Below, piece by piece: positions 17,233-24,355 of a stretch of 46,189 nt of DNA. Under the pieces are notes generated by a model. The model ran no database searches and had not been told where the DNA came from. It saw only the letters and a program-made list of their open reading frames with translations. The DNA comes from Terriglobales bacterium (GTDB lineage Bacteria > Acidobacteriota > Terriglobia > Terriglobales > SCQP01): positions 1-46,189 of the forward strand of contig JANWJU010000145.1 in NCBI GenBank assembly GCA_025451775.1. The letters run 5' to 3'. Position numbers and translations under genes: made by a program. Position 1 is the first letter of the stretch. Every line of letters begins with the position of its first letter.

Positions 17233-17937
17233 ATGATGCGTTCTTTGCTGCTCTGGGCGGTCACCTGGATTTACATGCTGGCCGGAGCCGCGCTCTGTTT
17301 ACCGTGGGCGGTGGTCACCGGCCGCTTGGGTTTTGCCTACACCGTGGGCCGCGGGGGCGCGCGCTTGCTGTTGGCGCTGGCCGGCGTGCGCGTGGTGGTT
17401 GAGGGCGAGACGAATGCCGCCGGGCCCGCGCCCATCTTCATGGCCAATCACCAGAGCAACCTCGATCCTCCGGTACTGCTCGCGCACCTGCCGGGGAACC
17501 TGGCGTTCCTGGCCAAAAAGGAGCTGTTTTCCGTGCCGGTACTGGGCACGGTGCTGCGCGCCGGACAGCTGTTTCCGGTGGACCGCACGGACCGCAACGC
17601 GGCCCGTGCCAGCATCACCCTTGCCGCTGCCGGGGTGCGCGCGGGCCGTCCGCTGCTGATTTTTCCCGAGGGTACGCGCACCCGCACCGGCGAGCTGCTG
17701 CCGTTCAAAAAGGGCGCCTTTTACCTGGTCGAGCAGGCGCAAGCGCCGGTGGTCCCGATCACCATTACCGGCTCCGGAACGCTCATGCCGCCCGGCTCGT
17801 GGCGCATCCGTTCGGGCGTGGTGCGGGTCCAAATTCACCCGCCGGTATGGCCGCGGGAGTGGCAATCCAGCCCCGATCCCCGCGCCGCCTGCGCCGCCCT
17901 GGTGCGGGAACGCATGCAGGCGCCCTCAGCAAGCTGA
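17233..17937 (+). CDS. plsC: 1-acyl-sn-glycerol-3-phosphate acyltransferase (PlsC family)
   Basis: A 234-residue membrane-associated acyltransferase adding the second fatty acid to lysophosphatidic acid in phospholipid synthesis. It has an N-terminal hydrophobic helix (about 5-30), the catalytic box 'NHQSNLDPP' (HxxxxD), 'AKKELFSVPVLG', 'PVDRTDR' and 'FPEGTRTR', all in family order. The frame is open further upstream, but those codons belong to the palindromic element, so ATG 17233 (or the adjacent ATG 17236) is chosen. Some family members acylate other lipids, so substrate preference is not certain. Confidence 0.9.
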   Translation: MMRSLLLWAVTWIYMLAGAALCLPWAVVTGRLGFAYTVGRGGARLLLALAGVRVVVEGETNAAGPAPIFMANHQSNLDPPVLLAHLPGNLAFLAKKELFSVPVLGTVLRAGQLFPVDRTDRNAARASITLAAAGVRAGRPLLIFPEGTRTRTGELLPFKKGAFYLVEQAQAPVVPITITGSGTLMPPGSWRIRSGVVRVQIHPPVWPREWQSSPDPRAACAALVRERMQAPSAS

Positions 17938-17957
17938 AAATGCCACCCGTAGGCGAG

Positions 17958-17982
17958 CTCGCACGTAAACACGTGCTAGGAT
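17958..17982 (+). promoter_or_regulatory. Candidate operator and -10 of the vapBC pair
   Basis: The inverted repeat GCACGT-AAAC-ACGTGC (17961-17976) ends 12 nt before the antitoxin ATG and runs directly into TAGGAT (17977-17982), which lies 6 nt before the ATG. A palindrome overlapping the promoter is where VapB-type antitoxins usually repress their own genes. Binding is inferred. Confidence 0.5.
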
Positions 17983-17988
17983 GAGCCC

Positions 17989-18237
17989 ATGGCAACCGGG
18001 TTTCAGAACATCACCCTGCGGCTGCCCACCGAGCTGCTGAAACGGGTCAAGCGCCTGGCAGTAGAGCGGGAGACGTCGGTCTCGGCCTTGCTGGTGGAAG
18101 CGTTGGCAAATACCGACGCTGGCGAGCGCGCTTACGAGGCGGCGCGGCGCCGGGCCTTGGTTGACCTGCGCCATCCTCGCGATTTGGGCACGCAGGGCAG
18201 AATTACCTGGACCCGCGACGAATTGCACGAACGCTAA
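17989..18237 (+). CDS. Ribbon-helix-helix antitoxin, VapB-like
   Basis: An 82-residue protein whose first 45 residues (FQNITLRLPTELLKRVKRLA, then VSALLVEAL) form a ribbon-helix-helix DNA-binding fold. The C-terminal half, rich in Arg and acidic residues, would wrap the toxin. The gene ends 1 bp before the PIN toxin gene, the usual antitoxin-first order. A palindrome over the putative promoter fits autoregulation. No ribosome binding site is visible, consistent with a leaderless start. Confidence 0.82.
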   Translation: MATGFQNITLRLPTELLKRVKRLAVERETSVSALLVEALANTDAGERAYEAARRRALVDLRHPRDLGTQGRITWTRDELHER

Positions 18238-18238
18238 C

Positions 18239-18652
18239 GTGCGCCAGTTCGTCGACACGAACGTTCTTATCTACGCGGCCGACGCCAGCGCTGGCGCCAA
18301 GCAGGTCCGCGCGGCGGAGTTGCTGGACCGCCTCTGGCGGAAAGAATCGCCCTGTGCCAGTGTGCAGGTGCTCGCGGAGTTCCACCAAAATGTGACGCGA
18401 AAACTTCCGCGCCCGCTTTCTGCGGCCGAGTCACTGGCCAAGGTCCAGTACTATTCCGCGTGGCCGATCTTCGCGCCCTCGGCCCAGGACATCGCCGCCG
18501 CCATCAGCTTGCAGATGCTGCACCGCCTTAATTTTTGGGATGCGCTAATCGTTCACGCCGCGCTCGCGCTGCGCTGCCGCATCCTATGGACGGAAGACCT
18601 GCATCACGGCATGCGCTTTGGCGAACTGGCGGTCCAGAATCCATTCGCGTGA
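18239..18652 (+). CDS. PIN-domain ribonuclease toxin, VapC-like
   Basis: A 137-residue PIN-domain protein with the four acidic residues of the metal site: Asp6 (FVDTNVLIY), Glu47 (LAEFHQ), Asp101 (FWDALIVHAA) and Glu119/Asp120 (WTEDLHHG). VapC toxins cut specific RNAs such as tRNAs or 23S rRNA when the antitoxin is degraded; the target here cannot be predicted. The GTG start lies 1 bp after the antitoxin stop; the longer upstream frame overlaps the antitoxin gene and is not used. The active site looks intact. Confidence 0.85.
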   Translation: MRQFVDTNVLIYAADASAGAKQVRAAELLDRLWRKESPCASVQVLAEFHQNVTRKLPRPLSAAESLAKVQYYSAWPIFAPSAQDIAAAISLQMLHRLNFWDALIVHAALALRCRILWTEDLHHGMRFGELAVQNPFA

Positions 18653-18762
18653 AAGTCACTGCATCGACGCGCGCATCGCACGGCTTTGGGGCGAGTTGCC
18701 GGCGAGCGGCATGAGGACAACCGGCGTTGCCATCCTCGATCCTTGGGCTTGATCACGGGGTT

Positions 18763-19101
18763 TTACCCCGGCGGCCAGGCCATGGGGCGGCCGCCGAGCA
18801 GGTGCAGGTGCAGGTGGAACACGCTCTGGCCGGCGTCGGGACCGACATTAAGCACGATGCGGTAGCCGTCCTCCAAATGAAGGGTGCGGGCCAATTCGGC
18901 GGCCTTGAGTTGCAGCGCGCCTAGCAGCTCGGCATCGGGGGCGGTGGCTTCGGCGAGGCCGGCTAAATGCCGCTTGGGTACCAGCAAAATATGCGTGGGC
19001 GCGCCCGGCTGGATGTCGAGGAAGGCAAAGATGCGGTCATCTTCGTAAACCTTGCTGGCCGGTATCTCGCCGGCGATGATGCGGCAGAAGAGGCAATCCA
19101 T
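18763..19101 (-). CDS. HIT-family nucleotide hydrolase
   Basis: A 112-residue histidine-triad protein of the HINT/PKCI type: 'CLFCRIIAGEIPASKVYEDD' at the start is represented by its core FCRIIAGEIPASKVYED, 'GAPTHILLVPKRH' follows, and the triad is His96-Leu-His98-Leu-His100 followed by LLGGRPM. HINT enzymes hydrolyse adenosine phosphoramidates and acyl-adenylates. CxxC residues near the N-terminus may bind zinc. It is the third gene of a tight minus-strand cluster after lpxB and the M1-like protein, with a 4-bp gap, but no functional link is evident. Confidence 0.9.
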   Translation of the reverse strand: MDCLFCRIIAGEIPASKVYEDDRIFAFLDIQPGAPTHILLVPKRHLAGLAEATAPDAELLGALQLKAAELARTLHLEDGYRIVLNVGPDAGQSVFHLHLHLLGGRPMAWPPG

Positions 19102-19105
19102 AACG

Positions 19106-21241
19106 TCATTTGGCCGTGTCGGGCGGGCTGAGGGGATTGCTGGGTGCCGCAGCGGGCTCGCTGAGCTGGCCCTGCCGCCCCTGTTGGTACGGTGCCTGCA
19201 AATACTGCCGGGCCAGCTCCTGGGCGCCGTTGGTATCGTCGTGGGTGGCCTCGGCGAGTTGGTACTCGTTGAGGGCGCGATTGCGCTGCCCGGTGAGGTC
19301 GAAGATCTTACCCAGTTGAATATGGCTCCAGACCGCCACCCAGGCCGGGTTCAGGTCGCCGTTCATGGCCTGCCGGTACTCATCGGCGGCGTTTTGCCAG
19401 TTCTGCTCTTGGAAGTACGCCTCGGCCAGCCGGTAATGGGCGAGTGAGCTGATGGGATTGAGCTTGAGCGCCGCCTGGTACTGCTGCACCGCGCCGGGAA
19501 AGTCGCCCGCCGCCACCAAGTTGTCGCCGCGCGAGAGCTCGACTTGGAGGTTCAACTCGGGGCTGGATTTCAGAATCCAGTCGTTGGGATCGACAGTGAT
19601 CTTCTCCGGCCGGCCGGCAACATCGATGGTAAAGCTGCTATTGGCGCCGGAGATGGGGACGGTGCGCGTTTCGGTGGCGCCATCGGTGGCCACGCTGATC
19701 TGCACCGGCATGTTGAACAGATCGAGCTTTTGCTGTATCTGGCCAGTGACGCGGTAGCCACCCGCCTGCAGCCGGTAGACGGTGTACTGATTGGTGAAGG
19801 TGGGCACCGCCGTGCCCTGGTACCACTGGGTGAAGAAGCTGCGCAGATCGGAGTGGGTATTCTTCTCCAAGACGTTTTCGAAATCCTGGGTCGAGGCCGG
19901 CTTCCAGGCATAGGTGGAGACGAAATCGCGGAGGGCCTGGTTGAAGGGCTGATCACCCATTTGCCAGCGCAGCATGTGGAACAGCATGGCGCCCTTGTCG
20001 TAGTTCAAGTCCTGGAACTGGGGTGAGAACACGTAGAGGCGGCTGGAGTGGGCCAGGGCGGTGTCTGGGTAGCTGAGCGCGCCCACCTCGAGTTGCCGCA
20101 CCAAGTCTTTCCAGCCGGCTTGACCCTGGGTGTGTTCGATGTAGAGCGCCTCGCAGTAACGCGCGGCGCCGTACTGCAGCCAGGCGTCGTCGAGGGTTGC
20201 CGGGCTGATCATCATCCCGAACCACTGTTGCGCGATCTCATCGACGAGCAGGTTGGTGTTGACCGCGCCGCCGATCGAAGGGCGGGAGAGAACGATCACA
20301 TCGGGGGAGCTGAACGAGGGCAGGGCATCGGTCGGCAGCTCGACAAACTGCACCCGCGGGGTGGGCGGGTTGCCCAAGGTGCCGGTGAGGAAGGTTCCGA
20401 TGTCAGCCACGGTGGCGGCGTACTTCGCCACCAGGTCGGGCGGCACATCGGGGTTGAAATAAAACGTCGAGGCCAGACCGGCATTGTTATAGATCTGCGG
20501 TTTGAGCGGGGTGACGATGACGGTGCCGGGGAAGCTGGCGTGCGATTGCTGGAACTGGTACTGGGTGGTGCCAGCGGCCGCGGGCGTGGTGGCGGCGGTG
20601 CCGCTGGCGATCATGGTCATGGCCGCCGGCAGGGTTGCGGTCACATTCGCGGTGAAGCGGTCGGTGCCGTAACCGGAGAGCGGGAACCATTCCCCGGGGT
20701 AGAGCAGGAAGGCGCCGTCGTCGCCGACGTAGGCGGTGCGCAGGCCGCTAATGGGGCTGAGAGAGGTGCTGGCCAGCGTTCCAGCGTAGGTGAAGGTCAC
20801 CACGATCGGGGTGGCGGCCGGTTGCGGGCCGTTGAAGGTGATGATGACCTGATCCAGTTGCCGCTCGTGGCTGAGGGCGCCGCCGCTGGCGTCGGTGACC
20901 GATTGCACCTCCAAATTCTGGTTCAGCCGGAAGGCGGCGCTGGAAATTGCGGTGTTGGGTTGAATGGTGAGTTTGGCGGTGGCCTGAAGCTGGTGCGCCG
21001 GGAAATCGAAGCTCAGGTTGAGGTCGTAATGGCTGACCGTGAACGGGCTCAGCGCCGCGGCCGGCAGTGGGGCAGGCTGGGGCGCGGCCGCCGATGGCGG
21101 CGGCGTGCGCTGGATGGTCGGCGGCGGGGGCACCCCCTGCGCCGCGGCCGGCGGCACCGCCGTCGCGGCCAAGCCGGTCAGGGCAGCGAGCGCGGTGGCA
21201 AGAAAAGGAGCTAGAAAATAAGATGAAACCGCTTTGTTCAC
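19106..21241 (-). CDS. M1 aminopeptidase-fold protein with erased zinc site and C-terminal TPRs
   Basis: A 711-residue exported protein with a signal peptide (about 1-34) and a Pro/Ala-rich linker. An M1-like N-terminal beta domain follows (FTVSHYDLNLSFDFPAHQL), then a gluzincin-like catalytic region and about three TPRs (roughly 565-690). M1 peptidases carry HExxH...E for zinc. Here the aligned segment 'LLVDEIAQQWFG' has Asp334 and Gln338 in place of both histidines, and 'AWLQYGAARY' replaces the usual 'WLNEGFA', losing the third ligand. It is almost certainly not a zinc peptidase and probably acts as a binding scaffold in the periplasm. The GTG start overlaps the lpxB stop (GTGA). Confidence 0.85.
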   Translation of the reverse strand: MNKAVSSYFLAPFLATALAALTGLAATAVPPAAAQGVPPPPTIQRTPPPSAAAPQPAPLPAAALSPFTVSHYDLNLSFDFPAHQLQATAKLTIQPNTAISSAAFRLNQNLEVQSVTDASGGALSHERQLDQVIITFNGPQPAATPIVVTFTYAGTLASTSLSPISGLRTAYVGDDGAFLLYPGEWFPLSGYGTDRFTANVTATLPAAMTMIASGTAATTPAAAGTTQYQFQQSHASFPGTVIVTPLKPQIYNNAGLASTFYFNPDVPPDLVAKYAATVADIGTFLTGTLGNPPTPRVQFVELPTDALPSFSSPDVIVLSRPSIGGAVNTNLLVDEIAQQWFGMMISPATLDDAWLQYGAARYCEALYIEHTQGQAGWKDLVRQLEVGALSYPDTALAHSSRLYVFSPQFQDLNYDKGAMLFHMLRWQMGDQPFNQALRDFVSTYAWKPASTQDFENVLEKNTHSDLRSFFTQWYQGTAVPTFTNQYTVYRLQAGGYRVTGQIQQKLDLFNMPVQISVATDGATETRTVPISGANSSFTIDVAGRPEKITVDPNDWILKSSPELNLQVELSRGDNLVAAGDFPGAVQQYQAALKLNPISSLAHYRLAEAYFQEQNWQNAADEYRQAMNGDLNPAWVAVWSHIQLGKIFDLTGQRNRALNEYQLAEATHDDTNGAQELARQYLQAPYQQGRQGQLSEPAAAPSNPLSPPDTAK

Positions 21242-22551
21242 GTGAGAGCCTTTGCTGTGGGTGCGGGCGCGGGCCCAAGCACGCCATGGGGGGCTAGTGC
21301 CTCCTCGACCGCGGTGGCGGCCCGCGCGATGGCGCCGGGACCGCCTAGTTTCAAACGCACTTGCTCCAATGCGTCAATCATCCGTTGCCGAGCCTCGTTG
21401 TCGGGGCTATCGGGCAACAGCCTGTGAGCCCAGTGTACAATAGCGCCCGCGTTGCACTCCTGCTGGATGAGCTCCGGTACGGCACAGTCGCCGCTCATTC
21501 CCGGTCCGGCGTGAGCACAAGCGGGACGCGCGGCATCGCCGCGCCAATCCACGCGCCCGTCCCCGCGCCAATCATGAATGAGGTTGACCATGGCGTAGTG
21601 GGGCGTCTTCACCCAGCGCCGGCCGATCCGGTAGGTCCAAGGCGAGAGTCGGTAGATCACCACCATCGGCGTCCCCAGCAGCGCCGTCTCCACCGTTGCC
21701 GTGCCGCTGGCCACGATGGCCAGGCGGGCGTTCGCCACCGCCGCGTAGCCCTGCTCCGCGCTCACCAGGTGCAGCCAGGCGGGGAGCGGCCCGTTCATGG
21801 CGGTCTGGATGGCCGCCCGGACCGCTGCCGCATCCAGCGTGGCCGCCACCGGGATCACGAATTCCAACTCCCGCCCTGGCGCCGTCTCCAGGCGGAGCTG
21901 CCGGGCGGCCTCGAGCATGACCGGCAGGTGGAACGCAATCTCCCGCTGCCGGCTGCCGGGCAGCAGAGCGATCAGCGTGGACTCGGCCTTGACGCCCAGT
22001 TCTCGCCGCCATGCCGGGCCGTCGGGCAGGTGGGGACGAGCCGTGGCGATGCGCTCCACCAAGGGATGGCCCACGGACGCCACCTCGACGCCGTGTTGGG
22101 CGTAGAAGCCGGCTTCGAAGGGGAAAATGCAGATCATCCGCCGCACCGTGCGCTGGATCATCTTCACCCGCCCGCTGCGCCAGGCCCAAAGTTGCGGGCT
22201 GATGAAGTAAATCACCGGCACGCCGACGCGATGCGCGGCCGCCGCCAGGCGCAAGTTAAAGTCGGGAAAATCGACCAGAATCACCGCCGCCGGCCGCCGG
22301 CGCCGCAGCGCCTGCCGCAGGCGCCGCAGCAGGCCGTGGATGCGCGGCAGGTGGGCCACCACCTCGAACAGCCCCACCACCGCCAACTCCTCCGCCCGGA
22401 CCAGCAGCTCGCAACCCGCCCCAGCCAGCCGTGCCCCGCCACAGCCGAAAAAATGCAGTTCCGGATGCCGGCGCCGCAGTTCCACAACCAACTCGGCGGC
22501 GTGGGCGTCGCCGGAGGCCTCGCCGGCGACGATCATGATCTCCATGCTCAT
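21238..22551 (-). CDS. lpxB: Lipid-A-disaccharide synthase with in-frame palindromic insert
   Basis: A 437-residue GT19 enzyme joining UDP-diacylglucosamine and lipid X into the lipid A disaccharide, so the cell is a diderm that makes LPS. Landmarks: 'IMIVAGEASGDAHAAEL', 'VGLFEVVAHLP', 'DFPDFNLRLA', 'YFISPQLWAWRSGRV', 'ALLPGSRQREI', 'VASGTATVETALLGTPMVVIY' (given as its core ASGTATVETALLGTP) and 'VPELIQQECNA'. Between 'HYAMVNLI' and 'VPELIQ', where homologues have about five residues, there are 32, encoded by a palindromic element. The frame is kept. A TAGGAT lies 7 nt before the ATG. Confidence 0.92.
   Translation of the reverse strand: MSMEIMIVAGEASGDAHAAELVVELRRRHPELHFFGCGGARLAGAGCELLVRAEELAVVGLFEVVAHLPRIHGLLRRLRQALRRRRPAAVILVDFPDFNLRLAAAAHRVGVPVIYFISPQLWAWRSGRVKMIQRTVRRMICIFPFEAGFYAQHGVEVASVGHPLVERIATARPHLPDGPAWRRELGVKAESTLIALLPGSRQREIAFHLPVMLEAARQLRLETAPGRELEFVIPVAATLDAAAVRAAIQTAMNGPLPAWLHLVSAEQGYAAVANARLAIVASGTATVETALLGTPMVVIYRLSPWTYRIGRRWVKTPHYAMVNLIHDWRGDGRVDWRGDAARPACAHAGPGMSGDCAVPELIQQECNAGAIVHWAHRLLPDSPDNEARQRMIDALEQVRLKLGGPGAIARAATAVEEALAPHGVLGPAPAPTAKALT
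21481..21576 (+). repeat. Palindromic element, type B copy 3, inside lpxB
   Basis: These 96 bp contain GAGCACAAGCGGGACGCGCG (from 21513), shared with the copies at 16195 and 17148. The GCGCGGC / GCCGCGC hairpin (21528-21534 with 21538-21544, loop ATC) is also present. The CGCCAATC tail is duplicated (at 21542-21549 and 21566-21573), giving the protein repeat DWRGDGRV/DWRGDAAR. A remnant of the first stem is GCTCA (21493-21497) with TGAGC. Length is a multiple of three. Confidence 0.85.
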
Positions 22552-22557
22552 TTAGCC

Positions 22558-22564
22558 TATCCTA
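22558..22564. promoter_or_regulatory. Symmetric -10 element between lpxB and the SIMPL gene
   Basis: TATCCT on the plus strand (22558-22563) overlaps TAGGAT on the minus strand (22559-22564). The minus hexamer ends 7 nt before the lpxB ATG; the plus one is about 40 nt before the ATG at 22604, which has its own ribosome binding site. A single site could start both transcripts. Confidence 0.35.
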
Positions 22565-22603
22565 GACGCAAGGTGGCAGGGGCGTGGGCAGGGAGGACGA
22601 GCG

Positions 22604-23344
22604 ATGCGAACGACGAGCACGATGAGAACCGGAATCGGCCTGGTGACCGGCCTAGTCTTGGCGCTGGGCTTGGGATTGGCGGCGCAGGCGCCGGAGGGGA
22701 CGGCGCCCGCGACCGATGGGAACACCATCACCGTCGCCTCCCAGGGGCACTTTGAAGCCGCGCCCGATACCGCCGTGGTGAATTGGGAGATCACCGGCGA
22801 GAACGCCTCCCTCAAAGCCGCCTACGCCCAGGCGCAGAGCCAGGCCGAGCAAGTACGGGCGCTGCTGACCCGCCAGGGCTTCACGCCCCAGCAGGCGCAC
22901 TGGACCAGCTACCAGGTGCAGCCGCAGTGGGATTACAAAGCCCATCGCGTCACCAGCTACAGCGTCAGCACCAGCTTGCGGCTGGAGTTCACCGATTTTC
23001 AGAAGATTGGCCCCCTGCTCGACGCCGCCGGCAGCGCCGGGCTCACCGCCCTGCGCGGCGTCAGTTTCGAGTTGAAAGACATGGATGCCGCTCGCGCCGC
23101 CGCCATCGCCGATGGCTACCGCCAAACCCATCAGGAGGCTGCCGCTCTGGCCGCGGCCGCCGGCCGCCACATCCTGGGCTTGAGCCATGCCAGCATCGAT
23201 GTCGCCGCCCCTTTCGCTCCCGTGCCCATGATGGCCCGGGCCATGGTGGCCGGCGCCGCCGCCCCTCCACCCACCGCGTCCTTTACCCCACAGGACATTA
23301 CCGTCACCGCCCGCATCACCGCCGTCTACCGCTTGAACCCCTAG
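22604..23344 (+). CDS. SIMPL-domain (DUF541) secreted protein
   Basis: A 246-residue protein with a signal peptide (GLVLALGLGLAAQA). The SIMPL/DUF541 domain covers most of the rest: 'NTITVASQGHFEAAPDTAVVN' is shown by its core VASQGHFEAAPDTAVVNW, 'VRALLTRQGF' comes in the middle, and 'ITVTARITAVYRL' at the end. Proteins of this family form ring-like periplasmic assemblies of unclear role. The ATG follows GGGAGG at good spacing. A Pro/Ala-rich loop is inserted near residue 205. Confidence 0.85.
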   Translation: MRTTSTMRTGIGLVTGLVLALGLGLAAQAPEGTAPATDGNTITVASQGHFEAAPDTAVVNWEITGENASLKAAYAQAQSQAEQVRALLTRQGFTPQQAHWTSYQVQPQWDYKAHRVTSYSVSTSLRLEFTDFQKIGPLLDAAGSAGLTALRGVSFELKDMDAARAAAIADGYRQTHQEAAALAAAAGRHILGLSHASIDVAAPFAPVPMMARAMVAGAAAPPPTASFTPQDITVTARITAVYRLNP

Positions 23345-23393
23345 GGCGGGAAACATCTTTGCACGCCCGCGCATCTGCATAGCAGGAGCCCCT

Positions 23394-23606
23394 ATGAAAA
23401 CCTGGATTTTGCCCACCCTGGCCGTCGCCGCCGTGGTGTTTCTCATGACTCGCCCGGGACGGGATCTACAGGAAGAGGTCAGCGACAACTTCGGCGATTG
23501 GGTCGACGGCGTGATCCGCTCCACCCACCGCTTGCAGCAATCGCTGAGCCAGGTGCAGGCCGTGCTCGACCGCTGCAACCGCACCCTGCAGCAAGTGGCA
23601 AGCTAA
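23394..23606 (+). CDS. Small membrane-anchored protein
   Basis: A 70-residue protein with one N-terminal hydrophobic helix (residues 4-18), then an amphipathic helical region (about 25-68, VDGVIRSTHRLQQSLSQVQA) that could form a coiled coil. It resembles YtxH-type small anchored proteins in layout only. AGGAG precedes the ATG at good spacing. No enzymatic motif is present. Its neighbours (SIMPL protein and signal peptidase) suggest an envelope role, which is inferred. Confidence 0.6.
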   Translation: MKTWILPTLAVAAVVFLMTRPGRDLQEEVSDNFGDWVDGVIRSTHRLQQSLSQVQAVLDRCNRTLQQVAS

Positions 23607-23614
23607 GGCGCCAG

Positions 23615-23646
23615 GGCGGCCACGGCGGCCACGGCGGCCATGGCGG
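23615..23646 (+). repeat. 9-bp tandem repeat
   Basis: Three copies of GGCGGCCAC/T plus a partial fourth lie between the small anchored gene and lepB. They end just before TATGAT (23647-23652), a possible -10 for lepB. Confidence 0.7.
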
Positions 23647-23666
23647 TATGATCGGAGTACCTGCTC

Positions 23667-24206
23667 ATGCCGCTGTCGAACCCCCTGCCAGCTTGGTGTA
23701 CCCGCGCGCTGCGCTCCGGCGTGCACTTGGCCCTTTCGCTGGTGATCGCCAGCGTGCTCCTGTTGTTCGTCTTTCAGCCGGTGCGGGTCGAAGGCTACAG
23801 CATGATGCCGCGGCTGCGCAACAACGAGCGGCTGTTCATCGACAAGCGTGCCTTTGATCTGGGACCGCTGCAACGCGGCGACGTGATCGTGTTCCACTAT
23901 CCCCGCGATCCGCGGCAAAGCTTTATCAAGCGCATCATCGGGTTGCCCGGCGATCATGTCGCCATTTGGGGCGGGGTGGTCTACGTCAACGGCCAGCGTC
24001 TGGCGGAACCCTATGTGCCCGCCGGTTTTCAGGATTACCAGGATTACCCCGAGGTGACGGTGCCGGCGCACCAGTACTACGTGCTCGGCGATCACCGCAA
24101 CAGCAGCAACGACAGCCGCGATTGGGGCTGCCTGCCCGCCAGCGATATCTTTGGCCGGGCGGTGTTCGCCTACTGGCCGCTGCCGGAGCTGGGGTTGATT
24201 CATTAG
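23667..24206 (+). CDS. lepB: Signal peptidase I
   Basis: A 179-residue membrane serine protease that removes Sec and Tat signal peptides on the outer face of the inner membrane. There is one N-terminal transmembrane segment (about 18-37). Catalytic Ser45 is in 'VEGYSMMPRL' and the general base Lys88 in 'SFIKRIIGLPGD'; 'YVLGDHRNSSNDSRDWG' is the conserved box E. It is the short, single-helix form. A GGAG lies about 10 nt before the ATG. Many exported proteins of this window would be its substrates. Confidence 0.92.
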   Translation: MPLSNPLPAWCTRALRSGVHLALSLVIASVLLLFVFQPVRVEGYSMMPRLRNNERLFIDKRAFDLGPLQRGDVIVFHYPRDPRQSFIKRIIGLPGDHVAIWGGVVYVNGQRLAEPYVPAGFQDYQDYPEVTVPAHQYYVLGDHRNSSNDSRDWGCLPASDIFGRAVFAYWPLPELGLIH

Positions 24207-24210
24207 ACTA

Positions 24211-24315
24211 ACGCGGGCACCCGGCTTCCTCGGCCTGCTGGAACGGCGCAAGCCGAGTTCGCCGCCCGCTTGGCCTCCGCCGTCTGCGCGGGGGCCCCGG
24301 AGCCCCGCGCAGGCG
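24211..24315. repeat. Inverted elements and strong hairpin between convergent genes
   Basis: Between the convergent lepB and cystathionine synthase genes lie two fragments in the reverse sense of the GCGGGCGGCGAAGCCGGG-type element (GCGGGCACCCGGCTT and AAGCCGAGTTCGCCGCCCGC). A 13-bp hairpin with one wobble pair follows (24281-24293 with 24303-24315, loop 24294-24302). The hairpin has no T-run, but its place suggests a two-way transcription barrier. Confidence 0.55.
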
Positions 24316-24355
24316 TCTCCGGCGACATGTCCAGCTCGCGCAGACGGCTCTGCCC

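Noticed and set aside
17989-18652. VapBC as part of a defence island
   Set aside because: Neighbours are lipid, nucleotide and envelope genes; no restriction, phage or other defence genes are present.
20048-22755. Long plus-strand frames opposite the M1-like gene and lpxB
   Set aside because: Both are antisense to genes with clear family motifs and are rich in Arg/Gly/His as expected of shadows.
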